64,000 bases of DNA from Aphidius gifuensis (lineage: Eukaryota; Arthropoda; Insecta; Hymenoptera; Braconidae). The notes beneath the pieces were generated by a model. That model saw nothing but the letters and a program-made list of their open reading frames with translations, made no database searches and was not told the DNA's origin. The stretch lies in contig NC_057790.1 in NCBI RefSeq assembly GCF_014905175.1, forward strand, positions 21,230,469 to 21,294,468, in the 5' to 3' direction. Shown here piece by piece: positions 1 to 12,800 of this stretch. Each line of letters opens with the position of its first letter. Position 1 is the first letter of the stretch. The position numbers and the translations under genes are program-made.

Positions 1-3000
1 AAAAAAAAAAAAAAACAACAACAATGAAGGTTACTTATCTTTAATTTATTTATATATAATATAAATGACAAATCGATTTAAAAAAAAAAAAAGTGACACG
101 TGTATGTAAAGAAAGAAGCAAAAAAAAAAAAAATCGAAACACTTTTAAAAAGTTTGTAAAATTCGATAGAAAAAATAATAGCAAATTTTTTTTTTTTGTT
201 AATAGAAAAATATCGACAGGTGGTAGAATATTTATCCGGCTTTTTGTGTTACTTTAAATAATAAACTTTTCATATCTATTTTGCATTATATATATGCTAG
301 ATTGAAATAAAAGAAAAAAAAATAATTTTATCACGAGAGAAAATTACATCAACTATTTTTTGATACAGTAAAATAATATATATATTTTTTTTAAAAAATT
401 TAAAAATAGTTATCGAAACTTTTGCAGCAGTTAAAACTTGACATGAAGATCGATAGCCGACTCGTAAAGTTGCATGAGTGCAATTTGAACTCTGGGTTAC
501 TTTGTTCTATGTTAAGTAAAAATGCAAATTAGACCCAAAAGGACAATCAACTTTGAATATTGAATTTTATTATTATTAAATATTTTTTTCACCCAAGTTT
601 TTTTTTTTTTTTTTATTATGAAAAATATATATTAAAAAATTTTAAAAATTGTTTTTTATTTTTTTAAATTTAAATAAGAGTTTAAATTAGCAACGAGTTA
701 ATGTAAAATTATAATTACTGTATCTACAACGAGATAAAAATAATGAATTTATAAAAAAAAAAAAAACTTGATAAGATTAAAGTCTACATTACAAAATAAA
801 ATAAGCTAACGTATTTTAATTGAAAAAATTAAATAAATAAAATATTTATTACTTTAATTAATAAAAAATTTAAAAAAATAATTTTATTTAAATAATTAGA
901 CAAATATACGTTAGGTAATATCACGTAAATTTAATTATTTAAATAAATTTTAAATAAATAAATAAAGATGACACCGATCGAGTCAGTTAAAGCGTCGCGT
1001 GTCAACTGAAAAAAATAATTTTTTTTTTCATGATACAGAAAAGTAAAACCAACCCTCTCATACCGCCTCTCTTTCATCACTTATACACCCCAACGTTGAG
1101 CATCGTTTTTCCATAGTTTTCATAAGTAATATATATATACATTCACATACAAAAAGTATATATAAAAACATCCCTTCCATACATTATATAAACCCTTTAA
1201 GCGTCGGCGCAAAAAAGTATGTCTACATTTATCTAGATGTGTGTTCAATCACCTGGTCTGTTTATTTTTATTTTTGCCTCGTCTATAACGTCACTTTTTT
1301 TTTTTATTTTTAATTTTTTTTCTCCACTTTCAAGTGCCAATTTTTCAAGCACTCTTTATCAATTTTTCAATACAAAGTCTGATTATATAAAAAAAATTGA
1401 TAAAAGTCTTTTTAAATGATTTAATTTTGTTTTTTGATTGAAGAAAAGAAAAAAAAAAGATAGCATTATTTAAATTGAAAGCATGAATAAATTAAAATAG
1501 AATTTTTATTATTAATTATTTCATCTAGTATTAATATTTTTCAAAATTAAATTAATTTTTTTGTTATTTTTAAATAATTATTATGTTATTGTTATAAAAT
1601 TACTGAGATAAAAAAAAATAAAATTCAAAATAAAGAAAAATAAAATTACATGGAATGGCAATGACATTCTAGGATAAAATATAAAAAAAAAAAAAAAATT
1701 CGTAAAAGTATGGATGCGAGGGTAAAAGTTGTGTCTGGGCATCGACCTGTATGTCTGGCTCCTGGGGCAAAGACCTTGGCTTGCGTCCCGACGACGACGA
1801 CGACGCCGCAATAAGGATCTTTCATTCTCTTTATCATCCCCAATCATCCAGAGTTATTTTATATATTTTTTTACCCCAATAAAATTCATCAACTATCATA
1901 AGATTAACTACCAAGACTTTTTCTATTTTGTAAAAAAATAAAACTCGAATCATTTTGATAAATATCATCGTGTAAAATGATAAAATTAATTTTTTAGAAT
2001 TTTTTTTATATTTTTTAACATAAAATAATAAATTGGAAAATAAAAAATTTACTCTATCAAGGAAAATATTATTTTTTTCTTTTATTATATTCCAAGTTTA
2101 TGTATTATGATTTTTTTTTTTTTCTTTTTAAAATTTTTATTTTTCAAGTTGTTAAACTATATGCCTGTACTAGCATGTGGCTATAAAGAGGAGTAATATA
2201 AATGGAAACCGTAGTGAGTTGCGATAAGAAAATATTTTTTTATATATTTTTTTTTTTCCTGGTTGTGTTTGGCCGAGCAACTAAACGGTAAATAAACCGC
2301 TCGATTCATGGGTTACACATACTGTATGTACCACAAACGACAACAATTCAACACATTTTTTTTTTATCAGTAAAATAAAAAGAGAAAAAAAAAAAAACAA
2401 ATTTCAATACACACGTTAATTTAATTTAAAAAATTTTCATTGTTTATTTTATCAGATTAATTTTTTTTCCATTTGAATTAAAAAAAAAATTATATCATAA
2501 AAAAATAACCATTTCATGGTGTTTCAAAAAAATTTAAATAAATGAAAATTAAATTATTTTCCTTGTTTATTTTTATTATATAAAAATATTTTAAATAAAT
2601 AAATAAAAAAAAAATGTAAATCAAGAAGAAGAATGACCACTTCTCATTGATGCTATATATGAAAAAAAATTAAAAAAATTCAAATGAATGGAAACGAGGG
2701 CTAGGCTGATATCCCGTTAATAAATTTATATATTTATTATTTAAAGTGTATTAAATATATACATCTTGATATATATTTTATATAGAAGCCAGTAAAGTAC
2801 TAGTTTTATATTTTTATAGGCTAACGTCCCTACACTGTCAGTATATATAGTTTTCTATGGAATTCCGGCGAAAGTCAGAATTATTATACTACACAATATA
2901 TATTTATTTTTAAAATATATATAATATTTATTATTTTATTTGTATAACGTCAATAAAATTAGGTTAACAATAATAATATTTAAAAAATAAAATTACTAAA

Positions 3001-4154
3001 ATAACAATAACATTATAATTATTATTATTTATGTTAATTTTATTTAAAAAAAAATAATAATAAAACATGTAGGCTTTATCAACTACTTTTTTTTTTTTTA
3101 GTTTCATAAATAATTAATTAACGTGACCTTGTACTAAAAATTTTGGATAAATTATTGAATATATATTTTATGTGAGTATATATAAAAAATAAATACAGAA
3201 CAAATAATTAAAATTTCAGTTGAATAATAGTATATAGATCGATTAAAAAAACGAGGCAATTATATACTCTTTTGTTTGGTGATGTTATTTATTATTTTTT
3301 GATTGTGCAACAGTTTGAAAAAATAAGAAATAATAAATAATTACATGTCTCGAGGGGGTATATAAGTCAGTCATCAGAATTATATGACGTGATGTAATCG
3401 CTCGAGTGGGTAGCCAACTGACTAATTTCAATTCAAATATTATTATTATCATTAATACATAATAATAATATAAATAATATAATATTTTTTTGAAAGATTA
3501 ATTTTGTTTAGAATTATAGGTATATTTTTTTAAATGATTTTAATGTCATTGGTCAGTAAGATAATCAACACGTGACAGTATCTAATAAAGTTATCTAATT
3601 GAAAAAAAAAAAAAGTAATACATATTGTTGATTAACTTGTAAAATAATTATTTTTTTAAAAAAATTTCATTTTAATTAATTTTATAACTGGATAGTTAGA
3701 AAGCGAAACATAATTTTAACATGTTGATGATGTTACAGATAATATATTATAATGACAAAATTTTAATTTTTTTTTATTTATAAATTTAATTTAATTATTA
3801 AATTTTAATGTTGAAATATTTTTCATGTTATATAATCAATTGATTTTTTTTTTTTTTGAATTAAAATGTGTATCAGCTGGTGCGCAACCATGTGAAGATT
3901 GATTATTTTTTTTGTTTATATATTAGAATTAATTTGGTTGAATAATAAATTTAGTAAAAAAAAGATTAAGTCAAAAATAAAACCACATAATTATTGTATA
4001 ATAAAATGTATAAATTTAATATATAAAAAATATAAAAAATATATTGACAGCTGGAGTTGTAAAAATAGGTTATGTTTTGTCATATATTTTTTATATTTTT
4101 AATTGACGTATTATTGATATATTAAAAAAAATATTATAATTAAATTAAACTCAC
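1..4154. other. AT-rich noncoding region, probably a long intron
   Basis: No reading frame here looks like protein; the short frames are homopolymer or low-complexity translations. A few islands are visibly less AT-rich, around 425-545, 960-1010, 1730-1815 (with a CGA/GAC triplet run near 1787-1805), 2160-2220, 2690-2720, 2815-2875 and 3355-3415. They could be regulatory elements. If the minus-strand exon at 4155-4246 is real, this stretch is a downstream intron of that gene. No RNA gene is recognised. Confidence 0.5.
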
Positions 4155-4246
4155 CTCATTGAAGGCCATTTTTGAAATTATTTTATCCGGTGGTTCAACC
4201 CGGTTGATGTAACCTGCACCTCCTTGTCCCACCTTGTCAACTTGAC
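4155..4246 (-). CDS. candidate coding exon of an unidentified gene
   Basis: The segment is far richer in GC than its surroundings and is bounded on the minus strand by an acceptor (TTTGTAG before 4246) and a strong donor (GTGAGT after 4155). Its 92 nt are two bases plus 30 codons in one open frame, including GYINRVEPPDKIISKMAFNE; the other two frames contain stops. An ATG in good context lies five codons before the donor, so this may be the first coding exon, or the frame may continue from an upstream exon. I do not recognise the protein. The rest of the gene would lie left of position 1, across at least 4 kb of intron. A GC-richer stretch at 4360-4400 with a donor-like site could be an untranslated first exon. 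Confidence 0.4.
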
Positions 4247-5725
4247 CTACAAATAATCAATTTTTATTGAAAAAAAAAAAATCAAGAATTATTTATAATT
4301 TCGTAATAATTAATTTAATTATAAATAGGTACATTACTTTTTTAATCTTGATAGTATTATCGTCGTCGGCTACCTTGCCGACGGCGTCAACGGTTTTTTA
4401 AAACTTCCTGGTGATGATTAGATATATATTTTTGTTATCACTTGATTAACATTTATTTTTTTTCATTTATCTTAGTTGCCTTGTAGTTTATCGTTTTTAT
4501 ATTATCGTTTTTCCCTTTGACAAATTATTATTTAATATTGTTGATTGATGATTATATGGTTGTTAATAATGTTGTTGTTGTTGTTTTTGTTGTTGTTATT
4601 GTTATTGTAGCGTGATTATTTACACACTTGCGTCACAACTCTGAGTGTACCTTGAACCTGTTTTTTTCTTTTTTTTTTTCTTCAATCTTTTATTCTAAAT
4701 TAACTATTGATACTTTTTAATTTTTTTTCTCACGTAATTGTTGAAATATTTACTCCAATATTCATTGGTAGAGTTTTGTAAATTTTTTTTATCTACTTTT
4801 TTTTAACAAAACGTCACACACAAATATATAGACTCGTGGAAATTTTGATGAATTTTTTATTTGTGTGTGTGTGATTTTTGTACAAATTTTTTTTTTTGTC
4901 GTATTTTTTTGTCTAATACTTTTTCTAACACTGCAATCTTCAAGCTGTTACGTTGATTTTTTTTATAATTTAATTATTGTGAAATATATTTATTAGCACT
5001 ATATTTTTTTTTGTTCATGACTTTTTTTTTTTTTTTTTATAATATTAATGTTACATGTATTTACATTCTTCACAACTCTACACACATAACCACTGAATCA
5101 CTAATACACCGCATAACACAGTATTATATCGCAGCACCATCTTTGTTTATTCAAAAAAAAAAAAATAATGGCGTAATTGACAGTAAAAAAAGAGCGGCAG
5201 TTTTGAAGAAAAATATGTAATTATTTTATTCCGCTTTATAATGTGTCATTTAAAATGGTTTGAAGATTTAGTGCAAGTGTTTTTTTTCATTTATTTATTT
5301 ATTTTTTGGTAAGTAAATATTTTATTTTTTATTATATAATACTTTTATAAAGTTAGTCGAAATATTTTTTCGTAAATTTAAATAATGGGCCATCTTAGAA
5401 ACGAGAAAGTTATAGTTGCGCCATCTATCCATCAAATTACCAATTGCTATATATTTTTTTCTGATCTCTCTTTTTTCATTCTTGAACAAGTCACACACAC
5501 CTTGATAATTAATATACACATTACACATATGTAAATCACATACAAACACATGCTTTGTTGCTGCACTGCTTGACATTTTGTTAACAAACTATAAATAATA
5601 ATTAATTTATAATAATATCAGTATCATTAACAAAATAATAATAATTGTGTGGTGTGTGTTATCAATCAAGCTTAAAAATTGATTGTTTAAAATCAAAAAT
5701 AATTGAAACAAGTAATAGAAAAAAC
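4247..5725. promoter_or_regulatory. intergenic region, probable divergent promoter of ARGLU1 and the 4155-4246 gene
   Basis: This gap separates a minus-strand exon from the plus-strand ARGLU1 start. It contains long T runs and (GTT)n near 4567-4600. Around 5417-5426 there is TGCGCCATCT, the reverse of AGATGGCGCA; related ATGGCGC/ATGGCG motifs occur near the presumed starts of GHITM and TBC1D25 in this window. No TATA box is evident. The promoter role is inferred from position only. Confidence 0.3.
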
Positions 5726-8700
5726 ATGGGTAGATCAAGAACACGTAGTAAATCGCCAAGTAGACGGCGTCATAAAAGCAAACATTCACGTAAACGTTCA
5801 AAATCAAGAGATAAACATACTAATAATAAATATATAGAAAAACCAAAAGAAAGAAGTTCAAAATCAAGGTAAGACTTCAAGATTTCTATAAAATATTGTG
5901 AAAAAAAAAAAAATATCAACACAATAAATAATTGGTATATTAACATTGTTATTATTTTATTTTAATTAGAAAACGTTCACATTCACCATCATTTAGTGCT
6001 GATTCTGATGTATCTGATGATGTACATATTGTTAGTCATAAAAAACGTTCATACAGAGATAGAGAACGTAAAATGGATGAGGTTGAACGACTTGCTGAAA
6101 TGGAAAGACAAAGGTACATTAATTTATTATGATAAAAAAAATTTAAAGATTATTATTTTTTAACTGTTATTGTTTTTTAACTTCAAAAATGAAAATTATA
6201 ATTTATTGATTAAAATTTTCTTTTACAATATTTAAATATTTTTATGCTTATTTTTATCAGGAAAAAGAAAGAAATAACGAATAATATCCTCACCACAAAT
6301 ACAATTCGGTAAGAATTAATAATTAAAAAAAAAAAAAAACGAAAAAATTAATTTTAACAAATAATAAATGCCTATAAATTAACATTTTATTTTTTGCAAA
6401 TTAAAAAACATAATTATATTGCTTATTAATAAAATTCTATATTCTTTCTTTTTTTTTTTCTTTTTTAAATATGATAATTAATTAATTAATTAATGATAAT
6501 TATATTTGTAAAATTTGTTGATAATGATTAATTAATATTTATAGAAGACAACGTGAATCTGAACAAAAATTAGTTGAAGAAGAAACAGCTAAAAGAATTG
6601 AAGAACTTGTACAAAAACGTGTTGAAGAAGAATTGGAAAAACGTAAAGATGAAATTGAAGCTGCTGTTCATAAACGTGTTGAAGAGGCTAAAAAAGCCAT
6701 GGAACGACAAATGATGGAAGAAATGGAATGGCGCCAAGCTAAATTACTTGAAGAGGAAAAACGTAGAGAGGTAAGACCAATCCAGATAAACATTGGAAAA
6801 TATTATTTTAAAAATCTTGAACGATTAACATTTGCATTAGGCTTATTTATCAAATAAAAATAAAATATACACATACTCTAAATTAATTATCAATCATCAT
6901 GTTTATTCACATTGATAATTAAAGAAAAATTAAAATATTAATTAACGTAAATGTGAATAATCATGAACAAATGGAAAATTAATTTTTTCATTTACATTCA
7001 TTTGTAATCGTTCAAGTATTTTGCAATTTTTTTTTTTTTTTGTTTTTTTTTTCATATATTTATTTATCAATTTTCTATTCATGAAAATGAGATATTTTTG
7101 TCTCCATCTGTTTCTTCATGTTCCAATTGTAATCAATTTTTATGAAGATTATTTTTTTTTTTTTCTTTTTTGTTTATTTTTATAAATGTTTTTTCTTTTT
7201 TTTTTTTTGGTTTTTTTTCCATTGTTAATTATCAGGAAAAACAATATGATACTTGCTAAATTAGCATGTGTATCAAACGTAAGTGCAGACTGACAAATAT
7301 ATTTTAATTATCATATATTTGTGTATGTTATTAAAAATAATTTAACGTAAATTGCGTTAATGAAATTTGTCGATCAATTTTTTATATTTAAATAACTATT
7401 GTGACTAAAAAAATCAAGTATAAAAAATTCAAAAAAAAAAGAAAAGAAAAATTAATACGGAAATTTCCCTGCGTTAGCAAGTTGACAAAACGTGTCTGAT
7501 TGAAATCTTGATAGTATACCCTGATGATGATGTTTTTTTTTTTTTTTTCATTAAAAAAAAGAAAAAAAAAAAAAACAAGAAAATAAATACTGATTGACAA
7601 AGAAAATATTATAAACGGAATTAAAAATCCGGTTAAAATTAAAATAGCGAAATAAATCAACTGATTAAAATCCCAACGAAATAGCATAAAGAAAAAGAAA
7701 AATAAAATATAGGTCAGCTTGATAAAATGAACTACCAAGAGAAGATGCCGGTTAATAACTCACTGCCAAGTGATTGCCGATGAAGCGAAGGCATCCCCTA
7801 CGTGTGTCCTGGCGTGTGCTACATTCAGGTATTATCCAATTTATAATTATTTCATTATATAAATATTTTAAAAAAATTAAAAAAAAAAAAAATATTTAAT
7901 CATTGTTATTCGTTAATATATATAATGAGATACATGATATACATTATTAATAGAAATTAATTCTATTAATTGTATTTATATGCTTATAATTTTTTTTTTT
8001 TTTTTTAACATTTATTTATTCATGTTTTTTAAAAATATTATTCAATTTTTTATTTAAAAAAAGGTATGTCGTCAATTTTAGGAAACAACAATAATTTAAA
8101 AATATTTAATATAATTTAAGTTATTTTTTTTATTTATAAATATGATATATTTTTTAATCTCTTTTATAAAAATTTTTTTATAATTTTATTTTCATACAGC
8201 TACTTATGAATGGAGTGATATTTAAAAAAAAAAGTACAAAAATATGTATAACAAGAGTAAGAACCCTTCATACTTGATAAGAAGTTGATAAATTGCCCAA
8301 AATTAGTATAATTATTTTTTTTGTTTTTATTAATGGCAAAAAAATGTAATAAAAAATTTTTGTGGCATTTGTCACTTGAAGTTCAGTTTGTTGGGTTTTT
8401 ACGTACAATTAACAACACAATGAAACATCAAGAAACTTTAATGTATATTTAAATCAACAAGAGGATTATTTAAGTCAGCCCAACATGTGAGGAACATTAA
8501 TTCAACTACGTCGAGGTCTATTTGTCATTAATGAAAACATTATTTTTTAGATCATATGACCATTTTTATCCTTGTTTAATTATTTATTTTTATTTATTTA
8601 CATATAGTTATTAAATATTATATTAATTAATAATAACAGTGTGATGATGACTAAAAATGTCAGGGTGAATAATTAATTTTTCGTTGCGTAAACTTTTTAA

Positions 8701-9043
8701 ATTGTCGTTTGTAGGAGGAAGAGCGGAAAAAACGTGAGGAACTTGAAAGGATCATGGAGGAAAACAACAAGAAAATCGAAGAAGCACAAAAGAAACTGGT
8801 TAGTATTATTTTTTCTAATTATTATAACTAATTAATTAGTTTTTGGATATTTTAATTTAAACAATTTTTTTTTAGGCTGAGGAAAGATTGGCAATGGTTG
8901 AAGAACAACGTCTCATGGAAGAAGAACGACAAAAAATGAAAAAAGAACAGGAAAAACGTGTTAAAGAAGAACAAAAAAAAATACTTGGAAAAAATAATTC
9001 AAGACCAAAATTATCATTTTCATTGAAACAACCTGTTACGTGA
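5726..9043 (+). CDS. ARGLU1: arginine and glutamate-rich protein 1 (ARGLU1) homologue
   Basis: Exons are 5726-5868, 5970-6113, 6545-6770, 8715-8798 and 8876-9043; all junctions keep phase and give 254 residues. The N-terminus is an SR-like domain (MGRSRTRSKSPSRRR) and the C-terminal two thirds is a long charged helix with ARGLU1 signatures: ETAKRIEELVQKRVEEELEK, KREELERIMEENNKKIEEAQ-type sequence, and the terminal SRPKLSFSLK. In animals ARGLU1 is a nuclear protein that binds Mediator subunit MED1 and spliceosomal factors and modulates alternative splicing. The 1.9-kb intron before exon 4 is much longer than the others and holds exon-like segments; vertebrate ARGLU1 is known to autoregulate through a conserved intronic alternative exon. 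A 48-nt in-frame cassette exon is also possible at 6261-6308. The start was chosen because the frame upstream (from 5645) is AT-rich and unlike the family. Confidence 0.92.
6261..6308 (+). other. ARGLU1: candidate 48-nt in-frame cassette exon of ARGLU1
   Basis: The segment is flanked by an acceptor (TTTTTATCAG) and a donor (GTAAGA), and its length is a multiple of three. Inserted between exons 2 and 3 it keeps frame and adds 16 residues (about KKKEITNNILTTNTI plus an Arg codon) between MERQR and RQRESEQ. The added peptide is not obviously conserved with known ARGLU1, so this may be a minor isoform or a chance pair of splice signals. Confidence 0.4.
7236..7278 (+). other. ARGLU1: candidate poison exon in the long ARGLU1 intron
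   Basis: A pyrimidine tract and ATCAG acceptor end at 7235 and a near-perfect donor GTAAGTGC begins at 7279, enclosing 43 nt. Exon 3 ends on a codon boundary, and reading on into this segment meets TAA at codon six (GAA AAA CAA TAT GAT ... with TAA following shortly in frame or after the 43-nt frameshift). Inclusion would therefore truncate the protein and expose the mRNA to nonsense-mediated decay. This is consistent with ARGLU1 autoregulation known in vertebrates, but conservation has not been tested. Confidence 0.4.
7735..7830 (+). other. GC-richer island inside the long ARGLU1 intron
   Basis: About 95 bp of balanced composition stand out from the AT-rich intron. They end in TGCTACATTCAG followed by GTATTA, a plausible donor. 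The left boundary has no convincing pyrimidine tract. Such an island inside the autoregulatory intron could be an alternative exon or a splicing-control element, comparable in position to the ultraconserved region of vertebrate ARGLU1. That comparison is by position, not by alignment. Confidence 0.3.
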
Positions 9044-9854
9044 GTCGTGTGAAAAAAAAAAAAAAATAAAAAAAATAGTGTTATTATTATTATTAATTAA
9101 TTCTTTCTTTTTTTTTTTATATATTTTTTTCTGTGGATATTAATTTTTATTGTGATATATTGAAGATGATGATAATGAAGATGATTATGTGAATCGAGTG
9201 AAATTTATTTGCGTGACGATTCAAAAAAAAAAATAAGGGGAATTTTATTAATTATTATTGCATGAATAGTCAATTTGTAAATTAAATGAAAAATTTTATT
9301 TATTCCTTTTTTTTTTTTCCTCGTTCAATTAACTTTGACTAATTTTTGTTTAAATATTTTTCATGAATATCCTTATTGATTTCTTAGATAAAAGAAAAAT
9401 ACGCAAGATCGTTGCTAAATAAATTTTATAATGATCTACATTTTGTATACAATTAAAAAGAAAAAAAAAACAAATTTAATTCAGATTTTAAATAACTGAA
9501 TTATTGAGTTTAAAGTTTTTTTTTTTACATAAAAAAAAAAATTCTAATTGTTTTTGATTAGGGCATTTAATTTAATTTATTTATATATATTTTTTTTTTC
9601 GTTCTGATAGGAAATAAATTGACAAACAAATAATTAATAAAATCTTTCTTTTTTTTTTTTTCGTCTACAAGATTGATAAATAATTTAATAATAAACTAGA
9701 TTCATTAATGATAATAATTAATTTTTTTTTTTTTCTTTTTTTTTTTTGAATATAATAAATAAAATAGACGTTGTATTTTATTGCCAAAACATTTATTATG
9801 TACAGTTTGTGAAAGAAGAAAATAAGAAGAAATGAAAAATTATATTATTATATT
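9044..9854. other. shared 3' flank of ARGLU1 and the TTLL gene
   Basis: This gap lies between two converging stop codons. It is AT-rich with long A and T runs and several AATAAA-like hexamers on both strands (for example around 9757-9763). No coding exon is seen. The two 3' UTRs probably fill or overlap in it. Confidence 0.4.
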
Positions 9855-12800
9855 TTATTTTGTTATGCCAAGACCAACTGCGTATATATCATCAACAACT
9901 GATGAATCTTTGACTTTTTTAATTTTACTTTTTTGACGTATTTTATTATTACTCAATGATGATGAACGTGTTACTCGACTTATTGATTTTGAAGGTACAA
10001 TAAGTGATGGTAGTGCTGGTACTTCAATCGATGATGTTCCATATATTTTATATTTATTCATAGCATTTTTCATTGCCAAACTAATTAACTAAAATTACAA
10101 CAAATTTTATTAAACAAAAAGTTTTTTTTTTTTTTTGTTTAATACTTAATTATTTTGACTTACTTTTTCTTCACTTGATATTTTATTTTTTATTAAACTA
10201 TCTGTTCTCAATTCACCAGCAGTTTTAGCAATTTCACGTCGATTTTTAATTTTTTTTATTGAATTTTTTTGTTGTACATCATTGACTTTTTTAAGTTTTA
10301 TTATTTTACTACTATTTTTTCGACTTGGCTTTTAATTAAAAATAATATTTTTCATTAATTAACATAATGATTAAATTTAATTATCAATTTTTTACCTCTG
10401 GTGATTTTGTACTTGATGCAATTCCATTTATTCCATTTGTTGTTAATTGATTTTTATCAATTTTTAAAGAAGTACTTTGTGGTGATATTGATGATGATAT
10501 AACTGGTGATGAATTTACTGAATCATCTGGTGATTCTAATTTACAATAAGTTTGTAATTCTCTATCTAATTGAATTTCTAATTCTTCAATTAAATCAACA
10601 ATTACTGGTCCAATATAACTATTAGCATTTAATTTTTTTTTTGGTAAACAGCTCTATATTAAAATAAATTAAAATAAAATTTCATTAAATAACATAGTAC
10701 CTATTAATTAATAATTATTTACCATTGGTAATTTTGGTACTGTTTTTGAATCAATATATAATTTTTTATCATTTGTTGTTATTTTTTGTCCTTGAACTGA
10801 TAATGCAGTACCTAAATATGGCTGACAATTTGGTATTTTTTGTTTATAAATTAACTCAAATAATCCAGTATCAGAATTTTTATCTTCACGATAATCCACA
10901 ACAACTATTTTATTATATAATAACATAAAAAATATAATTAAAAATACTTGTTTAGGTATTATTATTAAAAAATAAAAAAATACCTTTTATTGTATCTTCC
11001 ATGACTTGTTTACATAATCTAGTTGTAACACTTGTAGAATTACTCATATCTGGATGACTATTTATTTCAATTAACCATACTGTAAAATCATCCATTATCA
11101 TAAAATCAGCTCCATATAATTCAAAACTATTTTTACGTCTATCCATAGCTTCTTGACTAGCTAAAAGTGAACCAACAAGTCCTTGTTTCATTCCAGGATA
11201 TATTAATTCATCCCATACATTTGTATGACCTTGTGTACTATAAATTAATCAAACATATTATCTATTCAAGGATAAATTAATTCAAAAAAAAAAAATTAAC
11301 TATTTATATTGATAGATATTATTTTTGTCTCAATAATTAATTTAATAGTTACTCTAAAAATTGCTTAAATGTTGTTGAATCCCACATGTTATCAATTGGA
11401 AGAGCTGGATGACGATCAGTACTATTTTTATATTTACATTGTATTGCATTATTACAAAGATGTATTGATTCATGAAGATCAGCTAATTGAAAATTTTGTG
11501 TACAAAATCTTAAATAACTTTCTCTATAATAAAAAATTAAATTCATCAAAAAAAAAATATCTATATCATGCAAATAATTATTGAGGTCAAATTCATTGTA
11601 AATTTCAATATAAAAAAATTAACATTATATATTATTTTTTAAGTAGATCAAGTAGTTGAATAATAAAAAAATAAAATACGGTCAAACAAAGTTTTTTTAT
11701 GAGTCAAGTAGATTTTGTTATTAATAGGAATAATCAACTTGATTTTAATTTTACTGCAAGTTAAATTATCAATCTATTTTTAAATTTATTTAGACACGCA
11801 AGAAACTTGTGTTGATATATATAATAAACACACCTGTACATCCATAGAGTTAATGGTTGTGCACATGTTACAATAAACCATTGTCGAATATCAAATTTTG
11901 TATTGTATATTAATAATGGTTTTTCTGTAAATTAATTTTGAAAAAAAATTAATATTTATACTTAATAATTATTTTTATTATTTACCAATATATTTTTGTA
12001 CAACAAAACGTGTATCTGATTTATTTGCTGGATTAATTTTAGCAATAACATCTTCAATTTTATTAACTAATACAATACCACGTCCTCTACTTTTATTTCC
12101 TGGTTTTAATATCCATATATTTTGAATACCATCCATATCTAATTGTTGCCAATAAATACGCATTCTTTTTAAAATATGTTTTGATGCTTGATGATATTTC
12201 TAGTTAAGAAAAATAAGGATTAATTTGATAGATATAATTTAAAAAAAAAAATAAATTAATAACACTAACATTGAGTGAAGTATTTATGCTAATAAATAAT
12301 TCATCATTTTGTATTATTTTATAATAACAAGATATAAATTGATCCCATTGATGTTGCCAAACTCTTTCTCCATCTTTGTCAATGTCTTCATGTAATAATG
12401 CCTCAATATAATCACTACATCTTTTAATTGCAAAATCCATCATTTTTAATGGTACTGTACCAGTTGATGAAATTATTGTATTTTCACCTTCATTATTTAT
12501 TTTATCAACAAACCATTTTAGCAAACTTAAACAAGCTGTCATTCTAAAATCAATATACTTATTATTATTTTAATTATATATGTGTATTATAATATTTGAT
12601 TGATTTTTAATACCGAAAATCTTCAATAAATGCATGCATATGATCAGCTTGACAAATATTATAACATCTTGGAAATAGTGTATTTGCAATACCTGGTTCA
12701 TAAAACCAATGCATTTGTCTGACATTTGTACATAATCCAATCTAATTAAAATAAAATGGTGTAATTACTTTTCTATAATTTAATTTACAATTATTTTTAA

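Noticed and set aside
7388..7738. 116-codon minus-strand ORF in the ARGLU1 intron
   Set aside because: Phe/Ile/Leu-rich translation of A/T homopolymers, as expected by chance in this composition.
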